Positions 1 through 11,621 of a stretch of 64,000 nucleotides of DNA are shown here, one piece after another. Below the pieces are notes generated by a model. The model searched no databases and was not told where the DNA came from. It worked only from the letters and a program-made list of their open reading frames with translations. The DNA comes from Odontocerum albicorne. Its lineage: Eukaryota; Arthropoda; Insecta; Trichoptera; Odontoceridae. Numbering within the stretch: position 1 is the first letter of the stretch; every line of letters starts with the position of its first letter. A program made the position numbers and the translations under genes. The stretch lies in NCBI GenBank assembly GCA_949825065.1, contig OX463859.1:26925847-26989846 (forward strand), in the 5' to 3' direction.

Positions 1-199
1 AAGTATCAGTATCTCAGTACCCATCGAGATTTATCAAACATTTCGATCTTACCACCCACGCTGTTAAGGAGACAATTACCAGGTGACTCAGCAGTATCCA
101 CATATCTGAGGCATCTGCAGGAGAGAGTGCGCATCTAGAATTGGACTGTTTTTCACAGAAGATCACATGATTGACGTGGAGGAACAGTTCAAGATAAAC

Positions 200-640
200 G
201 TTGGAGGGGCGAAGGGATCCTCAATAACAATGCCCAGCAATGACGATGGGGGACAAAATAAATAAGTTCACATTCATTGCAATCTACATTGGAAGATCAA
301 AATCTTCTTTATTTTTCATGAACACGAGGCCACTTTATGACAAAGAGGAAACTGCACAAAGGTATTCCTCCGGTGGGGAATCATCCGAGTGTGAAATCAA
401 TAGTAACAAAGACATTAAAAGTCCAATATGACGGGTTAAGGAAAATGGAGTTCTAAAAGCTAAGCAAGTATCCAGTACTTTCATGGAAAACTTCTAATGT
501 AACAAAAATATCATTTGACGCCACTAGATTGGAGTAGCTAATCGGTTCAAAGATGTACCAAAGAAGGGAGAGCCCATCGGACGTTATTAATATGACCAGA
601 TGGCTGCAAAAAGAACAAGGCAAAAGCTTAAAGTTTACCA
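200..640 (+). repeat. Dispersed coding-like repeat, copy 1 (unidentified)
   Basis: This segment is similar, over several hundred bases, to 48370-48745. Shared blocks include the stretch around 'TTTGACGCCACTAGAT' (near 515) and a block that translates to a GGESSECE-like peptide in both copies. In this copy a 63-codon frame is open at 240-431; its downstream continuation is broken. The protein family is not recognised. Conservation of similar peptide blocks in two diverged copies suggests an old retroelement or gene-derived repeat rather than simple sequence. Which strand and frame were functional is uncertain. Confidence 0.5.
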
Positions 641-776
641 TTAAAGTTCTCTTGGCCAGCTAGAAATTGGGTAGTCCAATAGCTTGGATATACACACCGG
701 GAGCCGAGGTGCACCCTTTGATGCAAAATTTCAAATTTCTAGATATTATTGTTGACAAACTCGCCTTTTCGCTAGG

Positions 777-880
777 CTGTGATCCCTTTTTTTGGGTACC
801 ACCGGAAATTGATTCCGAAATACCCGGGATGTAGTCGTCATTTCTTTAATACTAAAAAAGCATAGGAACACCTTTCATTA
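777..880 (-). repeat. tRNA-derived SINE fragment (degenerate)
   Basis: Read on the minus strand, the segment resembles the SINE heads seen at 30320 and 45330: a diverged pol III box A region, then a degenerate box B, then 'GGTGGTACCCAAAAAAA'. It is heavily mutated and has no recognisable tail. Confidence 0.4.
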
Positions 881-890
881 AGATTTAAGA

Positions 891-1364
891 ATACCCGTAG
901 AAGAAACATCTTGTATTTTTAGCCTAGATATTCGGCATTGGGAGGAGTAAATCAGTGACTGAAACTTGAGAAGTATTGTTTGAGAAAAGCAGCTTGCTTA
1001 CAACTTCGTTTGGTTAGCTAATCATAAAAGAAAACGACTACAAAGAAATCCGTTGGACGCGGTATGCCCATGCCCATGTTTGCAGTGGGTGTGGGTGTAG
1101 ATGCTGGTCATAGATTGGACTACACGCCACAATCAGAGATGTATCGGAGCTGCTGCAACATTTCAGCCCCTCTTAAAGGCTAGAGGAATCCATTATCCTA
1201 ATTTGATCGGTTTATATATATGCAAATGATTACCAGCTACAAGCTGAGTATTATCGAAATGGATAAGGGAAGTGAACAGGTCTGTGTTTGTGATGACTTT
1301 AATCTAAAGTAAAAATAGCTTAATTTAATTTCCCGTTGTTTTAAGTAAATGCGATATATGGGTG
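891..1364. other. No feature recognised
   Basis: AT-rich sequence with stops in all frames. It may be the 5' continuation of the reverse-transcriptase remnant that starts near 1365, but I could not align it to the other copies. Confidence 0.5.
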
Positions 1365-1475
1365 AATAATTAAAGATTGGAACAAATTGAGAAATTCTGC
1401 TGTTTGGGTAGTATTTTGTCAGATGGTGGAAGAGTCATTGAGGAGAGATATTGAACGGTGTGTAGCCATAGGGAA
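1365..1475 (+). pseudogene. Non-LTR reverse transcriptase remnant (family B), 5' part, split by LTR element
   Basis: Conceptual translation across frameshifts gives pieces of the segment that follows the polymerase motif in non-LTR reverse transcriptases: a 'LGSILSDGGRVIEE' stretch and then an 'ERCVAIGN' stretch. The same peptides occur on the minus strand at 30060-30175 (ERRVAIGN). The frame is cut at AIGN by the LTR element and resumes at 12776. Joining GGAA across the two flanks restores a continuous family B copy, so the LINE was already present when the LTR element inserted. It is non-functional. Confidence 0.7.
1472..1475. repeat. Target-site duplication GGAA (left)
   Basis: The four bases before the first TG of the 5' LTR are GGAA and match 12776-12779 directly after the last CA of the 3' LTR. 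A 4-bp duplication is usual for many Ty3/Gypsy-type integrases. Confidence 0.85.
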
Positions 1476-2014
1476 TGTTAGGACTGTATTTGATAAGTTG
1501 CATAGTTCACATCCCTGATATTAAATTCCTGACATATCATGTTTTATGTAACACGTGGTCTTGGTTACTAACTGAGATTTTAGTATATTTTTTAATACTG
1601 TGGGTAAGATTAGGACAATAGAAAAAAAACATCTCTTAGGTGGTCGCCTCGGGTTGTAAAAACTACATCCCGGATTGTAAAGAATTCCTTGGTCATTGTT
1701 TGTTTAAAAATAAAAAGGGTCTATAATAAAATCTACTTCGTAGTTATTTTCTATTGTAAAGATGGAAATTGTAAGGCCTGCGGTATCGGCTAAGCAATAA
1801 GACCTACGGTCCTATTGTGAGAAGACAAAAGTGAAGTATCATAAAAAAATTATACGGCTCAAGATGGAGTAATAAAGACTGTCTAGACAAACCCTTTTTG
1901 CTGAATTCTAAGGCACACCGATCTCAATTGTCTTTTAAAATAAAGTCTCATGTCTACCAAACGGCTATAGTATTTTTTTAAGTGACAAGGAAATCATGTA
2001 GCATCTCTTTCTCG

Positions 2015-2035
2015 CGCTGGCTATAAAAGAGCAGA
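2015..2035 (+). promoter_or_regulatory. Putative LTR TATA box
   Basis: 'GGCTATAAAAGAGCAG' lies in the middle of the LTR and is conserved in the 3' LTR near 12165. It is followed by a GC-richer stretch with 'CGACCAGACACTACG', a plausible start-site region. The assignment rests on motif and position only. Confidence 0.45.
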
Positions 2036-2372
2036 AATTTTACGAGCAGCTGGCTCTTCGCGACCAGACACTACGCTGACAGGACGTCTCTCCAGAAACG
2101 GTGTTTGTACGGAAGTCTGCCAGACTTGTTTTCCTCATGTATCACAGAGCTTCAGGACGTACAATTCGGTGAATATTATTCCTTTTATTTTAATGTTGGA
2201 TTTCGTCCGGGCGTATAACCATCGCTCAACTTAAATTCAAATTGTTATTGAAATCCCCCTTGCTAATTGTTTTTACAACACAGTCTTTGTAGCCAACTTA
2301 AAACTTTTTTTTTCTCGACATTCGTTCGAGTTTTTTTAATATTTTTTTCTTTTTTCTTTTTTCCATAATATA

Positions 2373-2405
2373 TTGGGTTGATGCAAAAGTAATGATCGTT
2401 TTTTA
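2373..2405 (+). repeat. mariner 1 left ITR
   Basis: Thirty-three bases identical to the reverse complement of 3626-3658; begins TTGGGTTGATGC. Confidence 0.95.
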
Positions 2406-2554
2406 TGATCCCAGGTAAAAAAAATTCCAGGTAAGAAATGATGAATAGTATCTTCTTTTAAATGATTCCATTGTATAAAGGATGCTTTCCCTCTACTTTC
2501 TATTCAGTTTTGGCCTGGCCAGAGTACAGTGAAAAGCCCTTGTATTTTTTCAAA

Positions 2555-3582
2555 ATGTCGGTCGATAAAGTGCATTAACGTCATTGTTTACTTTATGAAT
2601 TCCGTAAAGACAATACCGCGAGTGTGGCAACCAAAAACATTTGCGACGTGTATGGAGCAGATGTCATCAAAGTTCGACAGGTACAAAGATGGTTTACAAA
2701 ATTCCGATCTGAGGATTTTTCACTATTTGATAAACCACGTACCGGGCGGCCATTGAAGTCTGATGACAACAAGTTAAAAGTCATAATTGACACAAATCCA
2801 CGTCTAACCACCAGGGAGATCGCGTCGATGATGGGAGTCAACCAAACAACCGTATTAAGACATTTGAAGCGTATGGGGATGGTTTCGCGGTACAACGTTT
2901 GGATACCTCATCAATTGTCGGCTGCCAATTTATTGGACCATGTTTCAACGTGCTTTGCTTTGAGTGCGAGACAAAAACATGAACCTTTTTTGCATCGTTT
3001 GGTAACAGGAGATGAGAAATGGGTCGTGTACAACAACGTGACAAGAAAAAGACATTGGGCTATACCTGGACAAGCCCCATTAACAACTTCGAAGGCCGAA
3101 ATCCATCAAAAAAAGTAATGCTTTGTGTTTGGTGGAATTGTAAGGGTATTGTGTATTTTGAACTCTTGGAACGCAATCAGACAATTACAACAGAACGATA
3201 TTGTCAGATATTATCCAAATTGAACATCGCCCTTCAAAAGGATAGACCAGAAATGGTAAACAGAAAAGGGGTAGTGTTTCATCCCGACAACGCGTGACCA
3301 CATGTGGCTTTGATGACCCAATACAAGCTAAATGAGTTGAATTGGGATGTTATCAAGCATCCACCGTATTGTCCAGATCTTGCTCCTTCCGATTTTCATT
3401 TATTACGATCGCTGCAAAAAATTTTAAATGATAAAAAATTTGATACAATAGAGCAGGTAAAAACATCCCTTACTACATTTTTCGCATCAAAATCCACGGA
3501 ATTTTACACTAATGGTATTAATAAGTTGATAGAAAGATGGGAGAAGGTTATAAGAACTGATGGAAATCATAAAATTGATTAA
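2555..3582 (+). pseudogene. mariner transposase, D,D34D, disrupted
   Basis: The frame starts at the ATG at 2555 (MSVDKVH) but meets TAA at 2576, in a position where relatives usually have leucine. It then runs through the N-terminal HTH region (QVQRWFTKF, TGRPLKSDD, TTREIASMMGV) and the first catalytic Asp in TGDEKW. A length change in the A-run at 3109-3115 shifts the frame. The second Asp is in FHPDNA and is followed by TGA at 3295, which looks like CGA (Arg) decayed at a CpG. The third Asp is in PYCPDLAPSD. Counting the stop position, 34 residues separate the second and third acids, as in mariner proper. Reading resumes at 3304 and ends at 3582. Two stops and one frameshift make it non-functional. 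Confidence 0.93.
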
Positions 3583-3625
3583 ATAAATATTACAAATCTA
3601 AAAAAAAAATGTTTAATTGTATATG

Positions 3626-3658
3626 TAAAAAACGATCATTACTTTTGCATCAACCCAA
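3626..3658 (-). repeat. mariner 1 right ITR
   Basis: Perfect inverse of the left 33-bp ITR; followed by the duplicated TA. Confidence 0.95.
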
Positions 3659-3919
3659 TAATAAACTGTTTTGTTTTAAAATTATACTTTGTTTAATTGT
3701 GTCGCCTTGTCCCGCTGAGAGTTGAGAGAGAGTTATTCAGAGTTACAGGAATCTAACGAATCCCTGAGATCTAAAAAGTACTTGTCTCTTTAAGAAGCCG
3801 GCTGACCTGTGCGGGCCTGTCGCACCTTGGTAAGATTGATATTTGGTGAATTGATTTATGTAATCAATTGTGTATATATTATTATTGTTTCTTAAATATA
3901 GCAAATAGGCGTGACATTT

Positions 3920-3937
3920 TGACGCCCGAACGTGCGG
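3920..3937 (+). other. Primer binding site (tRNA-Lys-like) of the LARD-like element
   Basis: Three bases after the 5' LTR the sequence reads TGACGCCCGAAC. The well-known lysine-tRNA primer site begins TGGCGCCCGAAC, so 11 of the first 12 bases match; the match weakens afterwards. The offset from the LTR edge is acceptable for Gypsy-like elements. Confidence 0.7.
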
Positions 3938-6834
3938 CGTACTTTGTATCTCTGTCTCTCTAGATCTCTCGTTGGACAAGGTTTTTTTATTTATTATTTG
4001 TTTTGTGTGTTTTTAATAATAATTTGTTTACAGGAAAGTGTATATATATTTTTCCGCGACCGTTTGTTTTCACTATCTTTGTTCCCACGTGTTCATCATT
4101 GTTCGCGACTACATGGTCATCCTTGTTCCCACGTGCTACGGGCTCCGAGTTGGAAAGGCCGTTTTTCGAGTCTTTTTGGAATAGATTTTTAGTTAACTTT
4201 TTCCAAATATTTTCTTGTTAAGAATTGTGTGTTCCTTATCAAATTTGATTTAAAAAGTCAGTGTGTTTAGAAATTTGAACCACGTTTCTGCAGCGTTTGT
4301 TTCCACTATTCGTCACCACGTGGCCACTTTGTTCCCACGTGTATACGGGTTTCATTTTAGTTAAACTGTTTTCGATTTTTTTATTAATGAATTGTGAATA
4401 TAATTTTAGTTAATCGAGGGAAGAAAAAGAATACATTTTCTAGTTAATGTTCGCTAAATATTCCGTTTGAAAGAGAATTGTGTTCCGATTTATTTGAGAC
4501 CAATCTCATATTAAGAGAGTTCGTGGGTAGGCAAAGCGCACGAAACGCCTATCTTTCGTGAAATAATTCGCTGTTCGGTTGGCCCAGTTTTTCGGGTTTT
4601 CTTGCAAGGATTAATCATTTCTTGGTGCTCGGTTTGTCGAAATATGGAGAATTTTAACGGTTTAATATTGCAAAAAAGTAAAAGTTTCGCTTAAGTTAGA
4701 TTCCTCTTTTTCTTAAAAAAGATTCCGTTGGAGCGAGTTATTTTTGGTTTCGATCCTGATTGGCGACAATGGCCGAATCATGAATTGAGTAGTTTCTTTC
4801 AGTAGTGGATCTATGAAGGATATAGTAGTGTATAGAGATTGGATTACATTTTGGTCTATAGTCGTTTGTTGTTAAAATGGAGCTTCAGTTGGCCTCGTGC
4901 CTCGCGGTTGGTTGTTAACACAATTTAGGAAGTTTGTAAATTTGAACTGCGTTGCTAAGAGAAATATTGTTTGTTTAACAAAACGATCGAGTTAGAATTG
5001 TTGTTTTTGTTAGTGAGGTCTTGATTTGCTTCGGTTGGGCTTTTTGTCCTATTGTTTTATTGTTGCAATGTATCCAATTAAGGCCGAGGGAAGATCTCTT
5101 CGTTCTGCTCCTCTGTTTTCAAGAAAAGAAGTGCGCGGTCAGAGAATTGTAAATAGGACTAGTGTGGTATTTCGTGAATAGTCAGGCTTAAAAAGAATTA
5201 AATTCCACGTGGATGGCTAGGCAAAGTGTTATATGCGCATAACTTTCGTAAAAAAAAATTCCAGTCGCGTAAATGATCCGGTTTACGAATTATGTTTAAG
5301 AATAAATAATAATTATTATCTCAGTGGTCAGTTTGTGATTTTGCGAATTGTGGTAGAACGAAAAGGAGATAAAGGATAGGAATCCAATGTTAAGAAAATT
5401 TGAATCAATGAATAGAAGTTGCGTTAAATCAAACACCGGGAAGATAGACGCCATTTTGTTTTGCAGGTAGAAAAACTGCACGATGTTTTACCCCTTGAGG
5501 AAATAGATTCGCATGGTATCGTGTTTGAAACAGATTAAATTAATAAAATAATACAGGAAGTGCGTGGTCATTTGAATGACAATTACTGTTGACTTTCGTA
5601 GAATATTCCAGTTGAATAAGAATTGGTTCCTGGTTATTTGAGATCAATCTCACCTTCGAAAGGAGAAAGTAACTTCCGTAAATAATGTTTCAACCGCGCT
5701 AGTGATCCGGTTTACGGATTTTGTTTAGGAATAATTAATAGTCAAAATCGCAGTGTTCGGTTTAGTAATTTTCAGAGTCAAGGGCAAAAAGAGGAATGGC
5801 GTCGTAATTATGGATAGTTTATTTTGTTAACGGTGCAGCATGTCAAGCAGTAAAAATTGTGGAAGAAGGCTCTAGATGTGAAGAGTATTGCGTCATAGTT
5901 ATATTTTTTTGTGATAGCAGTGGCTGTTATCAAACAATATGTTGGAATAGAGAGAACTGGAATTAAGTTCTAGAAGGGTTTCTTGTAATTAAATATTACA
6001 AATTATTACGCGAAACTACTGTTTTTATGGCGAGTTTGTGTAGATAGTATTGCGTCATAATTAATGTCGTTCGGTGATATTGGCTTTTCTTATTGACAAA
6101 GGGATTGTTAGAAAGGGTTGTTGTATTTTACTGTAGATGAGTCAGTCCATGCTAAGTTTTCTTATATACGCTGTCTGTGAGCGCAGAATGGAATTACGTT
6201 TTAGATAAATTCATTTGTTCTCTTATCAATACCTTTTGATAGACAGGTTTTGTTATTGGGTCTGGATCGAATTTCGGGTGGTTGAATTCCTTTGTTTTTG
6301 TATCAGTACATCTTGATAGCACGGTTGGTTTATAAATTCGAAAAGAATTTCGTTTTGAATAGATTCTTTTGTTTTGTATCGGTGCATTGGGTACAAAGGA
6401 GATGGCTTGTTTGTCCTTGAGGTAGAAGTAAATAGACTTCCTTCAACTTGCCAAAGTTCCTGTGAGATGCAGCATTAACCTTCCCAGAATTAAGGGTAAA
6501 AAGGTAGTGATTGTCATTTAGTCAATAGAGTTTTCCTAGAAGGGTATGGGTCGGAAGACTTTAGGATAAAGCGCAAACTAGACAGGCTTACGTATGGAAA
6601 CAGTCGAGCCCCTTACAGATTATATTCCAAGAAGAGGGAATTTAAAATCATTCTTTAGAGCCACCCTTGTCAGATAACGAATTATCGCGGGTGTAAGAAG
6701 TAATAGCTTAAAGATAGCACAGAGGTTATCTGTTTCCACCCGTCATCAGTTGAGGATTTGTGAAAACTCTGCTCAGTTTTTGAGCTAATAATTAAGGAAG
6801 ATAAAGGATCTCGCCTCGCTTCCTTTTACTTAAG
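3938..6834 (+). other. LARD-like element, 5' interior: non-coding
   Basis: No protein similarity seen. The stretch holds several diverged internal duplications: a CCCACGTG-containing block around 4085-4135 and again near 4330; a block with 'GAGA(C/T)CAATCTCA' near 4498 and 5640; and a block containing 'GATCCGGTTTACG' near 5275 and 5707. They suggest growth by segmental duplication. Function is unknown; packaging or structural RNA signals are possible but unproved. Confidence 0.6.
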
Positions 6835-8430
6835 AACGTGGCCAGGTAATCGGTAGTAGAGTATACCATTCCATGTCATAAAAGTCAGGAGAGAATTAGT
6901 CCGGATTCTCGTAGTCAAAGCACATAAAAGGAGCATGGCCAAGTGATAAATAGAGTATAGCCTCCTTGTCATTGCAATAACGGTAGAGTTATTTGTGTAT
7001 TTTCTCTTTAGAAGCTAAAGAGCGTGGTCGAGTGACCAGTAGTCGAGTATAGAACTGTTTCTCGTCGTAATAGGGAGATCGTAGTTGAGTATTCTCTCAT
7101 TAGAGACTAGAGAGCGTGGTCAGGTGACCAATACATGAGAATGGAACTCTTTGTCGGCGTAACAAAGAAATCGTTAGTTGTGTTATCTCTTTTGAAGTTA
7201 GAGAACGTGGCCAGGTGACAAGAAGTCGATCATAGCACTCTTTTGTCGTTGTAAAAACGAGAGTTAGTTTGTTATCTCTTTTTGAAATTGGAGAACGTGG
7301 CCAAGTGACTAGAAGTCGATTATAGCACTCTTTTGTCGTTGTAAAAACGAGAGTTAGTTTGTGTTATCTCTTTTGAAATTAGAGAACGTGGCCAGGTGAC
7401 TAGAAGTCGATTATAGCACTTTTGTCGTTGTAATAACGAGTAAGTTAGTTTGTGTTATCTCTTTTGAAATTAGAGAACGTGGCCAGGTGACTAGAAGTCG
7501 ATTAGAGCACTCTTTATCGTTGTAATAACGAGTGAGTTAGTTTGTGTTATCTCTTTTGAAATAAGAGAACGTGGCCAAGTGACAAGAAGTCGGGTATAGC
7601 CTCTTTTGTCGTTGTAAAAACGAGTGAGTTAGTTTGTGTTATCTCTTTTGAAATAAGAGAACGTGGCCAAGTGACAAGAAGTCGGGTATAGCCTCTTTTG
7701 TCGTTGTAATAACGAGTGAGTTAGTTTGTCTTATCTTTTTTTGAAATTAGACAACGTGGCCAAGTGACTAGAAGTCGACTATAGCACTCTTTAGTCGTTG
7801 TAAAAACGAGAGAGTTAGTTTGTTATCTCTTTTGAAATTAGAGAACGTGGTCAGGTGACAAGAAGTCGATTATAGCACTCTTTTGTCGTTGTAATAACGA
7901 ATGAGTAAGTTTGTGTTATCTCTTTTGAAATTAGAGAACGTGGTCAGGTGACATGAGGTCGAGTGTAGCATTCGTTGTCGTTGTAATAACGTGAGAGCTA
8001 GTTGTGTTTTCTCTCTTTAGAAACTAGAGAGCGTGGTCGGGTGACCAGTGATTAAGTAGAGAACTCTGTCTTAATGAAGAGAGCGTTAGAAGAGTATTCA
8101 CTCTTTAAACTAAAGATCGTGGTCGGGTGACCAATAATTGTGCATAGAAACCTCTATTGTCTTAATAAACTGAGCGTTAGATGAGTACTCGCTCCGTAGA
8201 ACTAAAGAGCGTGGCTAGGTAACCAGAGCGCGAGTATAGCCTCTTTGTGGTTGTAGTAACAGGAGAGTTATTCTCTCATTGTAGACTGGAAAGCGTGGCC
8301 AGGTGATAGCTGGAGATTATAAAGTTCTGGTCGTTTTACCAGAAACGGAGTTGGGAACTCGGTTGGAACTCGGTTGGAACTAGAAAGCGTGACCTGGAGT
8401 CAAATTATTAAATGTACCATTCTTGTCTTG
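6835..8430 (+). repeat. Tandem array, ~91-bp unit, ~18 units, inside the LARD-like element
   Basis: Units begin with a conserved GARCGTGGYCAGGTGAC core at about 6835, 6933, 7020, 7110, 7203, 7293, 7384, 7475, 7567, 7659, 7752, 7843, 7936, 8029, 8116, 8207, 8292 and 8387. Spacing is 90-93 bp. Each unit also has 'TTTTGTCGTTGTAA' and 'TTATCTCTTTTGAAA'. Central units (7200-7940) are most alike and edge units most diverged, the pattern expected from unequal exchange or template slippage. The period is not a multiple of three and no frame stays open. Confidence 0.9.
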
Positions 8431-11400
8431 TAAGGAGGAAGGAATACAGGGGATATTCTCTTATAAGAAAATGGTTGAAGTTTAGTAGTTGAAGTTTAGT
8501 AGTTACTATATACTATAAATTGACTATTGAATACAGTCTAGCTTAGAATAGACCTTATGCGGTGAGTCCGTCGTCACACGATAAGGACGCGAACATAGGA
8601 TATGGGTCCGGTCCTGAGCACAGCTTCTGTGCCCGGGTGGATTATAGATAAGCTGATAGTTGACAGTGTAGTGATGGGTTCGTCAGCGCCTAATTGGGAG
8701 TCATTCATGGTTAGGAAAATGGTTCTTAAAATAATTAAATTAAATATTTTGTTATATACCTTGAGGATATACACTGTCGGGTTCCTTGGTGAATGACATT
8801 TTAGTATGTCAAGTGACGTCACCGGTGCGAATTTATTATTGCACAAGGGTGAATGAATAAGTGAGCTGGCCGTGGGCAATCTCGTATGGATTCATTTCCA
8901 TATGTTCTATGTATGGGCTGGTGTTCAACCCGGTGACTCCACCAAAGAATACCTGAAAGGTTTGTCTTCCTAATTGTTGTGTTATCTGGTAAGAATTCGT
9001 GAGGTATTCCGAACTTCTTAGTGGAGGGGTGTACCCATCCCACGGGAGTAGCGTTTCTAAGATTGTATAGAGGATTCAGTAGAGTATCTATCATGGATAA
9101 TTGCTTTGCGCTAATGCTATCGCTGGACGGTGGTCCGTAAGTTTAATAGCAGTAGAATTGTTCAGTAGTGCTATGGAGCAGGTGTTGCTTTCCACCAAGT
9201 TGAATTTTGGAAAAGGTTGTACAGATGGTACAGTGGAGTATCCGTTGCGGATAGTTGCACGTAGCAAGTGTTAATTTTTGGACGGGGTTCCATGATGATA
9301 ATAGCCGTTGATGTGTTCAGAATTTCTTGTTGGAGAGGTGTAGCCTTCCACGGTGTTGAAGGGCTATAATATTGAAGTGGATCATTTTGTTGACGAATTG
9401 TCTCCTGTTGAGTGTGGAGTATATAATTTGAAATAAAAATAATTAATTTTTTTTGTTGTTGTGTATAATATTATAATATATTTTGTTCTGTCAAAGCACT
9501 CACAGAGTACGGGGTCGCAAGGTAGTCTGTGAGGCAGCGCGATGAAAAGTTTATGGGAAATGTGGAGGTCGTAGTGGTGCTGCTATGAGGAATAAGGATA
9601 AGGGTATGGTGCGTTCTCGAATGAACTTTGACAGAATTTATGTAACTATTACGGTGATTACCGTTTATATTGTTGTTCCGTTATGAACTTGAACGGAATT
9701 TATGTAACTGTTACGGTGATTACCGTTGTATTGTTTGCTCTGTTTTGAGTTTTGGGATAAGAGCTCTGGTTACTGTAGCGTTGGCAGCATGCGTCATGAC
9801 TGGGGGCTGCGTTTCTTGGATAGTGAAATCTCGAAACGAACCCGTGCCCTTGTGGTCGGACGTATGGTGGGTCTCGCTCCGTAAATTGAATTCCCAGTTT
9901 TTTTTTTGTTGTTTATTATTGTCTCCTTACTTTGGCTCGGTGTGAATCACCGAGAGGCCTTGGGCAGCCTTAAGAGTCCAGGTTGGGAGAAGCTAGCCTC
10001 CCAACCGATAAAGGTTTTGAAGATGGCCTGAGAATACATCTGGGATGGATTGCTGTGTGTCTCCATCACGGGCTTCATGAACCCATATTAGCAATTGCGG
10101 ATACAGATATGTTCTGGCATGTACACGTTTCGGGCTAAGGTAGCTTCGGTTCGTGAGGGTCGCGTGCCTGTCGCTCGGATCCTAGATGACCAAAGTTGTG
10201 TGTGTGGTATCACGTGATTCTTGTCTCTGTTCTGGGGGTCCGTGGACGCGTCCTGCTTTCAGCCGGGGCTACTCGCCAATTTTCTATTATGTTTTGTGTT
10301 TTTTTTTTTAAGGGGCTAAGGGTCCATTTGTACAGTTACCATTCTGTGTGGTGGTGAATTGTTACTGCAACGGTTGTCCAGACCTTGGAGTCTGAGGAAA
10401 CCCAAGTTATGTGAAAAGTTCTGTGTGAACTATAGGATATTTGTAATTCGATGTATAGAGTTCTGTGTGAACTTAAGGAGATATAAGTCCTAAATTTGAG
10501 TTCTGTGTGAACTATAGGATATTCGTAATTTGATGTATAAAGTTCTGTGTGAACTTAAGGAGATATAAATCCTAGATTTGAGTTTTGTGTGAACTATAGG
10601 ATATTTGTAATTCAATGTGTTAGGTTCTGTGTGAACCTTTTGAGATTTATAAATGATAAATATTAGCAATAGCGAAATTTAATGTTATCATTGTTTTTAT
10701 CACTACGCCCGGTAGTGGCCGGAAGTTTGGACCGCCTTGTGCTGTGTGCCGGGGGCGGTCGTATTGTGGAAAGCACCCGTGATAGGGGGCCGCTTTAAAA
10801 TTTATCGGTTCCCGACTGTGCAGTCTAAGGAAGGGCGAAGAAAAGATTGTGTTGTGAGGTAATGTCTTTAGTGTATCAAGGGAAGTGGGGTTGTAATTTT
10901 GTGTTGAGCCATGTGGGTGGTTGGTTGGACGAAATCCGCATTGAAAGGGGAGAATTTCAGGAATCACCTTTGGAGATCAGCTGGTTCATAGGTTGGCCCG
11001 TGACCTGCAGTGAACCCACTAAAGTCAGCCCTTGGGAGAAGACTGCAGTTTTGTTTTATTATTTTGGCTAAGCTGTGTCCATTTCTCAGAATATTGTAAT
11101 GAGAGAATGGCTAAGCTGATTTGTTTCCCTCTTGGTCAACATTTGATTGTTAGTTGACCTTGCTGTTTAATATTTTATTAATTATTACCAGATTGTATAA
11201 TATTATTGTAATTTCCTTTTTGTGTGTGATTTGATTTTATTACTATTATATCAATTTCTTGTAACCTTGTACCATTTTGTAATGTTTTTTTTTATATGTG
11301 TAAGGAGTTGGGAAGGATTGTTTCCCGCTCCTGTGTAACCGGCTTTGTGTTGATGTTAAATTGTTTAGGAGCCTAGTCAAGGAAAGGTTTTACGTGGTTT

Positions 11401-11611
11401 CCTTCCTCGTGGTCGGTCTTACACCAATTAAGACTACACCTTTGGGCAAATGCTGACTAGAGATAAATCGGCCACGAAACCGTATCCGGTGAGGGGTACA
11501 TACACCCCTCGCTCTTTAGAAATATCCCTCGGACTGATGTGTCTGTGATGTATGGAAAATAATTTTTTTTTTTTTTTTGTTGTTTGTTTTTTTTTTGTTC
11601 TTTCGGTAACT
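8431..11611 (+). other. LARD-like element, 3' interior: non-coding, with short duplications
   Basis: No gag, pol or env similarity. At 9622-9735 a ~62-bp unit (TGAAC-TT-GA-..., 'TACGGTGATTACCGTT') occurs twice. The remainder is GC-richer than the flanking genome, with several short open stretches that I do not recognise. Confidence 0.6.
10418..10650 (+). repeat. Tandem array, ~41-bp unit (82-bp higher order)
   Basis: 'GTTCTGTGTGAAC' recurs at about 10418, 10460, 10500, 10542, 10582 (GTTTTGTGTGAAC) and 10624. Alternate units end in ACTATAGGATATT and ACTTAAGGAGATAT, giving an 82-bp dimer. Confidence 0.85.
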
Positions 11612-11621
11612 TAGGATGGGG
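11612..11621 (+). other. Polypurine tract of the LARD-like element
   Basis: AGGATGGGG directly precedes the 3' LTR. It is short and contains one T, but its position is right for plus-strand priming. Confidence 0.55.

Larger units (their letters stand above)
2373..3658 (+). mobile_element. mariner transposon 1 inserted in the 5' LTR
   Basis: A 1286-bp element bounded by perfect 33-bp inverted repeats beginning TTGGGTTGATGCAAAAGTAA, with TA duplications at 2371-2372 and 3659-3660. The intact 3' LTR shows the empty site with a single TA, which proves the boundaries. It contains one broken transposase frame. Length, ITR size and TA target are typical of mariner. It postdates the LTR element. Confidence 0.96.
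1476..3916 (+). repeat. 5' LTR of the LARD-like element, interrupted by mariner
   Basis: Without the mariner the LTR is about 1153 bp and matches 11622-12775 almost base for base. The mariner sits at a TA inside the sequence that reads CCATAATATAATAAACTG in the intact 3' copy. The LTR holds a possible promoter region ('GCTATAAAAGAGCAG' near 2020) and AT-rich polyadenylation-like sequence near its end. Confidence 0.92.

Noticed and set aside
3932..4221. Overlapping open frames just after the primer site, as possible gag start
   Set aside because: Both are under 90 codons, hydrophobic and aromatic-rich, lack any gag or CCHC motif, and overlap repeated CCCACGTG blocks.
6835..8430. CRISPR-like array
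   Set aside because: Units of about 91 bp are similar along their whole length with no unique spacers, and the host is eukaryotic. The same holds for the 17-bp, 108-bp and 129-bp arrays.
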